A DNA stretch of 64,000 nucleotides, from the NCBI RefSeq assembly GCF_029892965.1, contig NZ_JARXWN010000002.1:124001-188000 (forward strand), written 5' to 3'. The DNA comes from Dysgonomonas sp. PF1-14 (GTDB taxonomy: Bacteria; Bacteroidota; Bacteroidia; Bacteroidales; Dysgonomonadaceae). Position 1 is the first letter of the stretch, and the number at the start of each line of letters is the position of its first letter. The translations under genes were made by a program, and so were the position numbers. A model generated the notes under the pieces. The model made no database searches. It was not told where the DNA came from and saw nothing but the letters and a program-made list of their open reading frames with translations. This document shows, piece after piece, positions 49,059 to 57,780 of the stretch.

Positions 49059-49835
49059 TTATATTTCAGTTTCTTTTAGTTTAAAATAGCATACAATCCA
49101 CATCCCGAATGGGAAAATGATGTCTATAATAGTATTGCATGCGGAAATAAAAGGACTCTCTGTTATTGCACTTGGTTTTGACGAGCCGAAACTATATCCT
49201 ATATGAAAAGCCTGATTGTTTCCCATGTTTGCATTGAAGGAGGCTTCTTCGCCTGAGAAGAAAAAAGTCCCGATAATTACAGCTATAATCATCATTACAA
49301 TACTTATCAGTATAAGTACAAGAGATGTTTTAACAAAGGCATATTTATTGAAGTAGAAATAGCCTATCATAAACATGGATTGCAATGCGAAAAGCTTGAG
49401 CCATGAAGTCGGTCTTAAGATATTGTCAGATAGTGACATAAATTCGGCATGCTTGTTGAGAGCCTCTACAGGGATTATACCGGTTATCAGGTTCAGTATA
49501 AGTATTGTCAGGACTATTAGTCCCGGAATAATTATGACATACTTCAACCAGAAGCTAAAGAAGTTCTCGAATGTAGATACCGGTATGGTGAAGTCGAAAA
49601 TACTCGTATTTTTGGCTATTGTTTTTTCAAAGAAGCATGGGCCTCCTATGATGATTATGCTGGCCACCACGTATATGAAGTCATGGAAACTACTGTCGAC
49701 CAATATATACATCAGCATGGAGATGAGATATAATCCGGCCAGTGATCCTGTAATGTATATGTATTGCATGCGCGAAAGGAAAATATTGCGCATTTCGAGC
49801 TTCTGAAAACGGTCTATATTGAATATTGCATTCAT
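49059..49835 (-). CDS. ABC transporter permease-like membrane protein
   Basis: A 258-residue membrane protein with six hydrophobic helices, two in the first 55 residues, two around 65-120 and two near 145-190, with a final helix at 235-255. It has the layout of ABC-2 type permeases that pair with YtrB/BcrA-like ATPases. The ATPase gene precedes it by five bases and GntR follows directly. An antimicrobial-peptide or lipid-related exporter is typical of YtrA-linked systems, but the substrate is unknown. Confidence 0.8.
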   Translation of the reverse strand: MNAIFNIDRFQKLEMRNIFLSRMQYIYITGSLAGLYLISMLMYILVDSSFHDFIYVVASIIIIGGPCFFEKTIAKNTSIFDFTIPVSTFENFFSFWLKYVIIIPGLIVLTILILNLITGIIPVEALNKHAEFMSLSDNILRPTSWLKLFALQSMFMIGYFYFNKYAFVKTSLVLILISIVMMIIAVIIGTFFFSGEEASFNANMGNNQAFHIGYSFGSSKPSAITESPFISACNTIIDIIFPFGMWIVCYFKLKETEI

Positions 49836-49840
49836 TGTTA

Positions 49841-50674
49841 TTACAAGTTAGAGTTGAATAATTCTTTTATCTTTTGCCTGTTGTTAACTACTGTATTGAA
49901 CAGAGCTTCTATATTCAGGATACTTTCTTCTCCATACTCGTTCGGAGAAACGGAAAAATATCCCTGCATTGTCTGTTCACAATACAGCGTATCCTCCGGT
50001 TGATGCGAAGTGTAAGAGAACAGTAGCTTTTTCGTAATTTCTTCTACCGAGTTGTTCAACAATACCTGATTGCGGTCGAGAATAATAATAGGGTCGATAA
50101 GATTTTCCAGATCGCGCACCTGATGCGTCGATATGATTATACACCTTTCATCGTCGAAAACCGAAGCTATTATCTTTCTGAACTGTGATTTAGAAGGGAT
50201 ATCCAATCCATTAGTAGGTTCGTCAAGCAATGTGATAGGCGTATTCAGAGCCAGAGCATAAGCTATCATCACTTTCTTCTTTTGTCCATACGACAGTTCG
50301 TTCATCTTACGATCCTTATCTACCTGAAAATCGCTCATGTAAGAATTGAATTGCTCTTCGCTGAAGTTGGAGTAGAAAGCCGTATTGTACTTTACAAAAT
50401 CCTTTATATACAGAGCCGGAGCCGCAAATTCTTCGGGTAGGAAGAAAAGCTGTTTGAGCATATCCGGATTTCTTAATGACGATTCGTATCCAAGTACATT
50501 GCAGCTACCAGTCTTCGGAAAGGTCAATCCGCTTATAATATGTAATAAAGTAGTTTTCCCTACGCCATTTTCGCCCAGCAGGCCATATATGCCATTCTGC
50601 ATCTCGAAAGAAACTTTTTCGAAAACAGGCCTCTTTTTGTAATAGTAAAAACCGAGATCATTTATTTTTATCAT
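49841..50674 (-). CDS. ABC transporter ATP-binding protein
   Basis: A 277-residue ATPase, starting at the ATG at 50674 (an upstream TTG in frame is less likely). Walker A is GENGVGKT (34-41), the ABC signature is LSYGQKKKV, Walker B is ITLLDEPTNGLD, and the H-loop is in 'CIIISTHQVRD'. The C-terminal part is longer than usual and ends in a helical tail. It is first in the operon with the permease and GntR, driven by the promoter at 50713-50745. BcrA/YtrB-type exporter subunit. Confidence 0.93.
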   Translation of the reverse strand: MIKINDLGFYYYKKRPVFEKVSFEMQNGIYGLLGENGVGKTTLLHIISGLTFPKTGSCNVLGYESSLRNPDMLKQLFFLPEEFAAPALYIKDFVKYNTAFYSNFSEEQFNSYMSDFQVDKDRKMNELSYGQKKKVMIAYALALNTPITLLDEPTNGLDIPSKSQFRKIIASVFDDERCIIISTHQVRDLENLIDPIIILDRNQVLLNNSVEEITKKLLFSYTSHQPEDTLYCEQTMQGYFSVSPNEYGEESILNIEALFNTVVNNRQKIKELFNSNL

Positions 50675-50712
50675 AATCAATATCTTTAGTGTATTAGTTT
50701 AATAGTACACTG

Positions 50713-50745
50713 CAAATATAGGTATTTATTTTAATATCCAACAAA
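50713..50745 (-). promoter_or_regulatory. Promoter of the ABC-permease-GntR operon
   Basis: On the minus strand TTTG (50742-50745), a 21-base spacer and TATATTTG (50713-50720) match the Bacteroidota consensus. The start codon follows about 38 bases later. The adjacent AT-rich tract could hold a GntR operator. Confidence 0.6.
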
Positions 50746-50885
50746 AAAGTGAAAAAAATATCGTTTTTTTATTGCTATGTTTTTTCAAGACAGGGAAGTG
50801 GTGTTCTTTGTTTCTTCTTTTGTCAGGGTTAGGTCTGAATAACAGTATTTTATCCATGAATATTTAGTTAAAAATATTTGTGAGT

Positions 50886-50915
50886 TTTGTATGTTAACTA
50901 TTTTTTTTATATTCG
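50886..50915 (+). promoter_or_regulatory. Promoter-like pair for the DUF805 gene
   Basis: TTTG (50886-50889), an 18-base spacer and TATATTCG (50908-50915) resemble the consensus with one mismatch. The leader to 51015 is about 95 nt. Confidence 0.4.
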
Positions 50916-51014
50916 CAATATAACACAAAAGATGGAGATCAGACACCATACACAAACGAGGCGGAACCGAAAAGCCATACGAGTAGGGGACTAACATAAA
51001 ACTAAATTAAACTT

Positions 51015-51392
51015 ATGGAGTGGTTTATAAAAGTAGTGAAAGAACACTACGCAGATTTTAACGGAAGAGCAAGACGCAAAGAGTTTTGGATGTTTATATT
51101 ATGTATGTATGCTGCCATCATTGCAATTTATGTTGTAGGTATTATTTTAGGATTTATAGCTGACTTTCTTGGCTTTATTTTTATGGGAATTGCCGGATTG
51201 GCTATGTTGGCTTTAATTGTGCCGTTTTTAGCTGTTGGGGTCAGAAGATTGCATGATACGGGTAAACCTACTTGGATGATCGTTCTGAATTTTCTTCCTA
51301 TTGTAAACTTCTATTTCTTATACCTGATGATTATTGAAGGTGATAAGGGACCAAACGAATTTGGTCCGGATCCTAAAGCCGGAGAGCATTAA
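51015..51392 (+). CDS. DUF805 family inner-membrane protein
   Basis: A 125-residue membrane protein with the DUF805 start 'ADFNGRARRKEFWMFILCMY' (the conserved GRxxRxxFW motif), three or four membrane helices, and 'VGVRRLHDTGKPTWMIVLNF' (the RRLHD-G-S/T-W motif), ending in a 'GPNEFGPDPKA' tail. DUF805 proteins (YhaH-like) are common single-gene membrane proteins of unknown function. The C-terminal Gly/Pro/Asn motif is typical. Monocistronic. Confidence 0.92.
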   Translation: MEWFIKVVKEHYADFNGRARRKEFWMFILCMYAAIIAIYVVGIILGFIADFLGFIFMGIAGLAMLALIVPFLAVGVRRLHDTGKPTWMIVLNFLPIVNFYFLYLMIIEGDKGPNEFGPDPKAGEH

Positions 51393-51484
51393 TTATTAGC
51401 AATAAGAATTAATTATAAGGAGCATGGGTCAGTCAGGCCTGTGCTTTTTTCATTTTACTTCAATATTATAAAAGTTAAATACAC

Positions 51485-51513
51485 TTGCATTCCTAATTTT
51501 TTGGCTACATTTG
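51485..51513 (+). promoter_or_regulatory. Promoter of the AraC-family gene
   Basis: TTG (51485-51487), an 18-base spacer and TACATTTG (51506-51513) fit the Bacteroidota consensus. The leader is about 70 nt. Confidence 0.5.
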
Positions 51514-51588
51514 TATTGTTGCGGTACATGAGTACAAAGCTGGTAATACAGTGACCGAATATAGACTAATATAAATAGTAATATCCAA

Positions 51589-52452
51589 ATGGAATTATTA
51601 TATCCACAAGAGCATCTTTCCTGTTACAACTACGAAAAAGGGAAAAGGCCTACAATCGAGAAGTTTGTTTTTCGGAAAGATCAGGAATGGGAAATCTTCC
51701 CGATAGACAACAAAGCCATCTTTATGCTTAAAGGTTCTTTGCGGTTCTCTTTCGGTGATATTATCGATGAAGTCATACCATCCGGAAAGATGATGATGCT
51801 CCCTGCCGGAAGCCGTTGTTGCGGGAAAGCGGAAGAAGATTGCGACTTCATTATAATCAGATTACATAATACGAAGCAGCTTTGCGACTGCTTCTCGCTG
51901 GATGTGCTGCTCCGCGAAGAAAAGGATGACTTTAAGCCCGGATTGTATTATCTGGATATAAACGAGAAAGTCGAACAATATTTGTCGTTCCTCGATTCGT
52001 GTATGACGGACGGGCTCAAGTGTACATATTACTTTGAACTGAAAGCCAAAGAATACTATTTCCTACTCAGGGCATATTATACAAAAAGAGACTTGCTGGG
52101 CTTCTTCTACCCTCTCCTCAGCAATGATATATCCTTCTCCGATCTTGTACTGAAAAATCATTACAAAGCACGTACAGTGCAGGAGTTAGCCGAACTTACC
52201 CATTATAGTCTTTCCGGTTTTCAGAAACGGTTTAAAAAAGTATTTGGAATGTCGGCTTACCACTGGATGCGCGATGAGCGTTCTAAATCGATATATCATC
52301 AGATAAATAGTACAGAAAAGTCATTTAAGGAGATTAGCGATGAATATGGTTTTTCTTCACCCTCACATTTCAACGACTTTTGTAAGACCAATTTTGGCTC
52401 TACTCCCGGGCGTATCCGCCGCAAGAAAGCTCTAAAAAATCAGAATCTGTAA
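51589..52452 (+). CDS. AraC family transcriptional regulator
   Basis: A 287-residue regulator. The N-terminal half (about 1-150) is a cupin-like sensor ('IFMLKGSLRFSFGDIIDEVIPSGKMMMLPAG'). The C-terminal AraC/XylS domain has two HTHs: 'ARTVQELAELTHYSLSGFQKRFKKVFGMSAYHW' and 'KSFKEISDEYGFSSPSHFNDFCKTNFGSTPGRIR' (about 195-280), with the family FGxSPxRIR-type ending. No metabolic neighbour explains its ligand. The next gene, catalase, is convergent and separated by a 300-bp gap with no other gene. Confidence 0.9.
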   Translation: MELLYPQEHLSCYNYEKGKRPTIEKFVFRKDQEWEIFPIDNKAIFMLKGSLRFSFGDIIDEVIPSGKMMMLPAGSRCCGKAEEDCDFIIIRLHNTKQLCDCFSLDVLLREEKDDFKPGLYYLDINEKVEQYLSFLDSCMTDGLKCTYYFELKAKEYYFLLRAYYTKRDLLGFFYPLLSNDISFSDLVLKNHYKARTVQELAELTHYSLSGFQKRFKKVFGMSAYHWMRDERSKSIYHQINSTEKSFKEISDEYGFSSPSHFNDFCKTNFGSTPGRIRRKKALKNQNL

Positions 52453-52692
52453 AAAGGGTATAAATTTGTAAAAAGCGGGCATATATCTGTAATTCCAACC
52501 ACTATTAATTCCCGTATCTTTGTGATGTAAATATATGAGGAATGTATTTATGCTAAATGAAGACCTGACTAGGTTGTAGTTTAACTCTATTATTGTGTAG
52601 TTTTGTAAAGTTTGTGTTAAGGTTGGAAAGTCTGCGAAGGGAGTTTGCGGGCTTTTTGCACTTTTGAAAAGAACTTAGCACAGACTTACATT

Positions 52693-52728
52693 AAAAAAGC
52701 CTTTACTTCAGAGAGTATAGGCTTTTTT
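52693..52728. terminator. Hairpin terminator of the catalase gene
   Basis: AAAAAAGCCT (52693-52702) pairs with AGGCTTTTTT (52719-52728), 20 bases past the catalase stop codon; inner ACT/AGT pairing. Confidence 0.75.
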
Positions 52729-52748
52729 GAGTGTTATGCAGAAAGATA

Positions 52749-54251
52749 TTATCCGGCTGTTGCTTTCACACGGTCTTCGTGTGTCATTGCTGCCAGTCTT
52801 TTCACTTCGTTTATATCTAGTCCCAGCCCTTCGGCTACCTTTGTGCCGTAATCGGTATGAGACTTATAGAATATTGCTGTCTGGCGCAGTTGTATTCGTT
52901 TGTCGGCATTCTTTATATGCGCAACTATATTGCCCACCAGATTCTTTTTGTCGTAGTCAGACAATACCCTGCCATACAAATCGCCTGCCTGAACATAATC
53001 TATGTCTGACAACTCATATTCGTGGCGTGCAGCCAGTCCTTTTACATCGACAGGAGGGGTGGCATATTTCTTATCGGGTGTTGCACCATCAAAGCTGTTA
53101 GGGTAATAGTTCGGCCCTGTATAGCTATGCATATTCATCGCACCATCGCGCTGATATGTATTAATCTGAGCTTTCGGACGATTGACCGGTATCATTTCGA
53201 AATTCGTACCCAAACGATGACGGTGTGTATCAGGATAACTGAATACACGTCCCTGAAGCATTTTATCCGGCGATATGGCAATACCCGGAACCAGATTTCC
53301 CGGTGAAAAGGCAGCTTGTTCTACTTCCGAGAAGTAATTTTCAGGATTTTTATTCAACACCATCTTACCTACAGGAATCAGCGGGTAGTCCTTCTGAGGC
53401 CATACTTTAGTCACATCAAAGGCATCGAAGTCGTACCTTTCCGCTTCTTCGGGGCGCATAATCTGTACACATACGCTCCACGAAGGATAATTCTTCTTAT
53501 CAATATTCTCGAACAGGTCGCGGGTTGCATGATCGGGATCGGTGCCTGCCAGCATTGTAGCCTCTTCCTTTGTCAGGTTTTTGATACCCTGATCGGTTTT
53601 GAAATGTAGTTTTATCCAGAAATACTCACCTTTTTCGTTATACCACATATAGGCATGGCTTGTAAATCCGTGCATCTGACGGTACGAGGCAGGAGTTCCC
53701 CTGTCGGAGAAGAGAATAGTTGCCTGATGTACACTTTCGGGTGTCAATGACATAAAGTCCCAAAAGGCATTGGCATCATCCAGATTAGATGTCGGATTCT
53801 TCTTCTGCGTATGTATGAAGTCTGGGAATTTGATAGCATCCCGTATAAAAAATACAGGCGTATTGTTGCCCACCATGTCATAATTGCCGTCTTCGGTATA
53901 GAATTTAACAGCAAATCCGCGAGGGTCTCTGGCACTGTCGGCCGATCCGCGCCCACCACCGACAGTAGAGAAACGCACGAATACATCGGTCTTTTTGCCC
54001 ACAGTCGATAAGAATGAGGCACAAGTGTATTTGTTAAGGTCGTTAGTTACTTCAAAATAACCATAAGCACCTGCACCTTTGGCATGCACTACACGCTCCG
54101 GGATCCGTTCCCTATCGAAATGAGCCAGCTTTTCGACAAGATGCGTATCGGAAAGTAATGTCATGTGTTGATTTTGAGTAGTGATAGAGGCCTGATCGTT
54201 GTCAACGGGGATGCCCTGGTTTGTCGTCATCCTTTTGTTTTTTTGTTCCAT
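52749..54251 (-). CDS. katA: Haem catalase, clade 3 (KatA)
   Basis: A 500-residue monofunctional catalase that decomposes hydrogen peroxide. The active-site His56 is in '[18 protein letters not shown]', Asn129 in '[14 protein letters not shown]', and the proximal haem ligand Tyr339 in '[14 protein letters not shown]'. The length and sequence match small-subunit catalases (KatA of Bacteroides). The start may be at residue 1 or Met8; the region before His56 is variable. It has no signal peptide. Together with bcp it gives peroxide defence, which fits an aerotolerant or facultative lifestyle. OxyR was not found nearby. Confidence 0.96.
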   Translation of the reverse strand: MEQKNKRMTTNQGIPVDNDQASITTQNQHMTLLSDTHLVEKLAHFDRERIPERVVHAKGAGAYGYFEVTNDLNKYTCASFLSTVGKKTDVFVRFSTVGGGRGSADSARDPRGFAVKFYTEDGNYDMVGNNTPVFFIRDAIKFPDFIHTQKKNPTSNLDDANAFWDFMSLTPESVHQATILFSDRGTPASYRQMHGFTSHAYMWYNEKGEYFWIKLHFKTDQGIKNLTKEEATMLAGTDPDHATRDLFENIDKKNYPSWSVCVQIMRPEEAERYDFDAFDVTKVWPQKDYPLIPVGKMVLNKNPENYFSEVEQAAFSPGNLVPGIAISPDKMLQGRVFSYPDTHRHRLGTNFEMIPVNRPKAQINTYQRDGAMNMHSYTGPNYYPNSFDGATPDKKYATPPVDVKGLAARHEYELSDIDYVQAGDLYGRVLSDYDKKNLVGNIVAHIKNADKRIQLRQTAIFYKSHTDYGTKVAEGLGLDINEVKRLAAMTHEDRVKATAG

Positions 54252-54354
54252 AAGTCTAAGATTTTTTAGTTATAGTTAAGTGTTAATACAAGTGTGATAC
54301 TTTTCTAACAAGAAAGTCCATCGGATTGTTCTCGCTAAATTCCAAAAAGGAAAA

Positions 54355-54396
54355 AAACAAGGTCGGACTTTTAAACTTAAAGTCCGACCTTGTTTT
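54355..54396. terminator. Long hairpin terminator
   Basis: AAAACAAGGTCGGACTTT and AAAGTCCGACCTTGTTTT form a perfect 18-bp stem with a six-base loop. It lies just past the YtxH gene stop (54411), on the 3' side of that minus-strand gene. Confidence 0.85.
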
Positions 54397-54410
54397 ATCT
54401 TGTCTTATTA

Positions 54411-54713
54411 TCAGGCTTTTGCTTTAGCCTTAGCTTCTATTTCAGATAATTCTTCTGCTAGTTTTCCGGCAGCATTGGCTGTTACTTCATTGATCTTTTT
54501 TTTGCCTTTTCTTACTTCCTGCCTTGCTATAACACCGGCACGCAATGCCCTGTTTTTACCAACGAGAAGCCCGTGATCAAGATCAGACTTTGCTTTATCG
54601 GTAGCATTATTTACTCTTGAGCGTATTTCTTCTCTTGTTTCCTCGTCCGATAATTTTATTGCTGCATACGCACCTAGTGCGCCAACAGCGAGTCCTAAAA
54701 TAAATCCTTTCAT
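54411..54713 (-). CDS. YtxH-like single-pass membrane protein
   Basis: A 100-residue protein. The N-terminus 'MKGFILGLAVGALGAYAAIKLSD' is a glycine-zipper-like membrane segment followed by 'EETREEIRSRVNNATDKAKSD', an amphipathic helix typical of YtxH-like stress proteins. The C-terminal half is Ala/Glu/Lys-rich and probably coiled coil, ending AKAKAKA. YtxH-like proteins are general-stress proteins of unclear mechanism. It is a single gene with a -7 box at 54758-54765. Confidence 0.8.
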   Translation of the reverse strand: MKGFILGLAVGALGAYAAIKLSDEETREEIRSRVNNATDKAKSDLDHGLLVGKNRALRAGVIARQEVRKGKKKINEVTANAAGKLAEELSEIEAKAKAKA

Positions 54714-54757
54714 ATGTGTTATGTTTTTATTAGAGATATTTTTCGTTTCTCGTTTAA

Positions 54758-54765
54758 CAAATATA
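54758..54765 (-). promoter_or_regulatory. -7 promoter box for the YtxH-like gene
   Basis: TATATTTG on the minus strand, about 45 bases upstream of the start codon. Confidence 0.4.
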
Positions 54766-54898
54766 AGATATTTATTAGAATAACAATCAAAAGAAGATTA
54801 TTGTTTATCCTTAAATAACTAAAGTGTTAAAAATATGATATGTAAAAATGGGTTGAAATGTTATTTTTTTCGATGAAATGATGATTTTTGGCTTAATA

Positions 54899-54931
54899 TT
54901 GCTTCATTGATACAATATTTTACTATATTTG
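54899..54931 (+). promoter_or_regulatory. Promoter of the S24-type regulator gene
   Basis: TTG (54899-54901), a 22-base spacer and TATATTTG (54924-54931) roughly match the consensus. The leader is about 50 nt. Confidence 0.45.
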
Positions 54932-54988
54932 CCTATAAGATCATCTTTTGACTGATTTTAAACTATTTATGAACTAAAAAAGCGGACT

Positions 54989-55726
54989 ATGGAATTTAAA
55001 GACAGGTTGAAGTATTTATTGGAGAAGGATGGAGTAACCGCTTATCGTATATGGAAAGATACGGCTATAACAAAAGGTACTATAGCAAACTACATCGAAG
55101 GTAAGACCAACCCTAACAAATCGAATATCTCCATACTGGCAACATATTTCGGAGTAAACGAAGACTGGTTGCTGAAGGGTGAAGGCAAAATGAGCCGTTC
55201 GAATAAGGTGAAAGGTGAAGATCCTTATCTGATAACCAAATCGGGTACAAAATATTACGAGATGGCAAACGGTAAGTACCGTATGCGTGTACCCTTCATT
55301 CCGGTGAAAGCCTATGCGAAGTATATAGATGAGTACAGGGATGCCGAAATGCTGGATGAGGACTTCGAAGAGTTCGATTTCATCGTAGATAAGATAGGAC
55401 ACGGTCGTTATTTTGCCTTCGAAATAAAGGGTGATAGTATGGACAATGATACAAAGCGCAGTCTGAGTAATGGTGATATAGTACTGGCACGCGAATTAGG
55501 AAAGGAACATTGGCGCAACAAACTGCATACGGAAGATTTTCCGAACTGGATAATTGTATTGGACAATACAATACTTTGCAAGCAAATTATAGATCAGAAT
55601 ATAGAGAAGGGGACCATAACGTGCCATTCGCTGAATCCATCGCCGGAATATGCCGATTTTGAACTGAAAATGGATAGCATCTGCCAGTTGATGAATATTG
55701 TGCAGCGCGTATCCAGCACATTCTGA
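54989..55726 (+). CDS. XRE-type HTH / peptidase S24 (LexA-like) regulator
   Basis: A 245-residue protein. An N-terminal XRE HTH (about 1-62, 'TAYRIWKDTAITKGTIANYIEGKTNPNKSNISILATYFGV') is joined to a C-terminal S24 peptidase domain. The catalytic dyad is probably Ser150 (IKGDSMDND) and Lys198 (TILCKQI). At the usual Ala-Gly cleavage site the sequence is AYAKY (108-112), so self-cleavage may be impaired. Such proteins repress prophages or regulate SOS-like responses. No phage genes lie nearby. LexA orthology cannot be claimed because the HTH is XRE-type, not winged. Confidence 0.87.
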   Translation: MEFKDRLKYLLEKDGVTAYRIWKDTAITKGTIANYIEGKTNPNKSNISILATYFGVNEDWLLKGEGKMSRSNKVKGEDPYLITKSGTKYYEMANGKYRMRVPFIPVKAYAKYIDEYRDAEMLDEDFEEFDFIVDKIGHGRYFAFEIKGDSMDNDTKRSLSNGDIVLARELGKEHWRNKLHTEDFPNWIIVLDNTILCKQIIDQNIEKGTITCHSLNPSPEYADFELKMDSICQLMNIVQRVSSTF

Positions 55727-55737
55727 GAACGTGGAAT

Positions 55738-56322
55738 TTATCTAGTTTGCGATATTTCCCTGATATGGGCTTTTAGTTCGGGGAAAAAGACGTTATAGCC
55801 CGATTCTATCGTTTTATAATGCTGTTCGAATTCTTCAAAAACGGGAGCGTCGTCGTCCAGATAACTGGCACGATTCTTTAGCCTTTCGAAACTGCGTTCT
55901 ATCATCCAGCCGTAACGGTAATTGTAGAACCAGTCTTCGCTTCTCATATACATAAACATCGAGAGAAATTTTTCGGGAAAGATGTCTCCGTATTGTTCGA
56001 TCTGATTGTATGACCTTTCTGAGAAAGCATGCCATCCGCCTTTGGGGATATTCAACTCATCGAGAGCCAGAAAATGATCGTAAGCCACATCGAGGAACGC
56101 TCCTGCATACTTTCCTGCCGAAGTACGGAATACTTCGGCCGTCTCATGTGTAACAGGATGATTGTCGGTGAAAGCGTCTATTTGCCGGTGTATGTGTATT
56201 CCCCGCTGTACGGCTTCGGGGTATAGTTCGATTTGCTTGCCTTTGACAAGGTCGGCAATCATGTTTCCCATCAATACATCGGGGTCGCCAAAAGATAAGT
56301 ATGCATGTGCAAGAAAGTTCAT
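55738..56322 (-). CDS. Acyl carrier protein phosphodiesterase-like (AcpH, DUF479)
   Basis: The ATG at 56322 gives the correct family start 'MNFLAHAYLSFGDPDVLMGNMIADLVKGKQ'; the longer upstream frame is not needed. The product is 194 residues. AcpH-type proteins remove phosphopantetheine from acyl carrier protein. The conserved His in 'GIHIHRQIDAFTDNHP' and the Asp in 'LDVAYDHFLA' likely bind the metal. It is cytoplasmic, with a -7 box (TATCTTTG, minus strand) at 56348-56355. It ends 12 bases from the convergent S24 gene stop. Confidence 0.87.
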   Translation of the reverse strand: MNFLAHAYLSFGDPDVLMGNMIADLVKGKQIELYPEAVQRGIHIHRQIDAFTDNHPVTHETAEVFRTSAGKYAGAFLDVAYDHFLALDELNIPKGGWHAFSERSYNQIEQYGDIFPEKFLSMFMYMRSEDWFYNYRYGWMIERSFERLKNRASYLDDDAPVFEEFEQHYKTIESGYNVFFPELKAHIREISQTR

Positions 56323-56433
56323 TCTAGTTCTCTTTTCAGTAAAGAAACAAAGATACGTTTTATAAATTGCAATCGCTACAAAAAACAGCCATACCCGAAG
56401 ATATGGCTGCATACACACGTCACTTATCAGAAA

Positions 56434-57690
56434 CTATTGCTTAACAATAGGGAACTTGCTTATTTGTTTGATGTTTTGCAGATCGGAATAGTCGTACTGA
56501 TACAATCCGTCATCAGCTATCATCATCAGTATATTGTTGTACGGAATAACGTCGTAGCCGTCCATGCCTTCATAGTGTGCCAGCTTATTGGCCATCAGTG
56601 TTTGCGGGTCTTCCGAATTGTATATCTTCAACCCTTCATCACACAAGAATAGAGTATTGTTGTCTATGCCGAGACCTTTAGGGTTTTTCATAGCATAGGA
56701 TGCAATATTTTTTGGTTTCTTCACATCGGTCACATCTATAGCGAGTAATTCATTCGCATTCTGTCCGCAGAAATTACCTGTGCGTATGGTTACATATGCA
56801 ATGTTGTTGTCGACTACCACCGGGTCGCATCCGAAAATATGAGATATGGCAGACTGGTATTCGGGTTTTACCGGATCGGCTACGGAGTATATGATCAGTC
56901 CACGCGGAGTTCCCATAAACATATTGTCACCATAGTTGAAGATTGTTTCCACATCCCAGCCTATATGTATATTCTCATTTACCATTTCGGGCTTGTCGTT
57001 TGTCAGTTTGAAGATGTTCATCTGATTATTTATTACTGTGTACAGGTAATCTTTATACAGGCTGAAACGCGACATAGAACCGTTAACTCCATTGCTTTTA
57101 CCACCTCCACTTTCGGACGATGCATAATCATCATATTTGCCGGGCTTATTTTTAGCTATCTGCACACTACGTTCTACAAGATTCCATCCTACAACCACTC
57201 CTTTCTCAGCCCTTTGGCTATGATACATCTCGTAGTCATAGCCTGCGCCATTCTCTATAGTAGGCAGAGCAAGGATAAATACATCATTAAGCCTTCCTTT
57301 CAGTTCAGGTTTAGCCGGATTGGTCATGTCGAACCAAACGAGGTCTACATAGGCATCTGCATAAAGTATATTCTCGCGCACCGATAGGTCGGCGTTTCCT
57401 AGAATCTCGATAAAACCGATGTTTTTCGGATTTTCGGGCATACGGTTATCTATAATGTGTATTCCTTTTTCAGGTTCGGAGATGTACAGATATCCATTGT
57501 AGAAACATATCTTGCCCTGATTGGTTATTTCCTGTGGTGTAGTCGATACTTTTACAGAGTTGCGGAACTCTTTAGCATCCATAAATACCGGTTCGTTTAT
57601 CTGATAGGTATATGTTTCGTAATTATCGTCGCTACAACCGTACGAAAGATATAGTAGAGGGATAAAAATTGCAAATAGAATTTTCTTCAT
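56434..57690 (-). CDS. LVIVD-repeat surface lipoprotein
   Basis: A 418-residue lipoprotein with signal MKKILFAIFIPLLYLSYGCSDD (lipobox SYGC, followed by acidic residues). LVIVD-type beta-propeller repeats are seen, e.g. 'GIHIIDNRMPENPKNIGFIEI', 'LVWFDMTNPAKPELKGRLND', 'LIIYSVADPVKPEYQSAI' and 'LLAIDVTDVKKPKNIASY', each with the D-(x)NP-x-P pattern. The fold is a propeller for protein or glycan binding at the cell surface. It lies next to the barrel/anti-sigma gene and may be under the same sigma factor, though a 90-bp gap separates them. Confidence 0.82.
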   Translation of the reverse strand: MKKILFAIFIPLLYLSYGCSDDNYETYTYQINEPVFMDAKEFRNSVKVSTTPQEITNQGKICFYNGYLYISEPEKGIHIIDNRMPENPKNIGFIEILGNADLSVRENILYADAYVDLVWFDMTNPAKPELKGRLNDVFILALPTIENGAGYDYEMYHSQRAEKGVVVGWNLVERSVQIAKNKPGKYDDYASSESGGGKSNGVNGSMSRFSLYKDYLYTVINNQMNIFKLTNDKPEMVNENIHIGWDVETIFNYGDNMFMGTPRGLIIYSVADPVKPEYQSAISHIFGCDPVVVDNNIAYVTIRTGNFCGQNANELLAIDVTDVKKPKNIASYAMKNPKGLGIDNNTLFLCDEGLKIYNSEDPQTLMANKLAHYEGMDGYDVIPYNNILMMIADDGLYQYDYSDLQNIKQISKFPIVKQ

Positions 57691-57780
57691 AGTTGTAATT
57701 TTTTTTAAGTGTTAGAATAATTGGGCTTACCATTTTATATAATATTGTATAATAAAATCGGAAATGAAATTATAGCTGCA

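Noticed and set aside
54989-55726. Start of a prophage at the S24 regulator
   Set aside because: Neighbours on both sides are ordinary chromosomal genes; no integrase, structural or lysis gene and no att-like repeats were seen.
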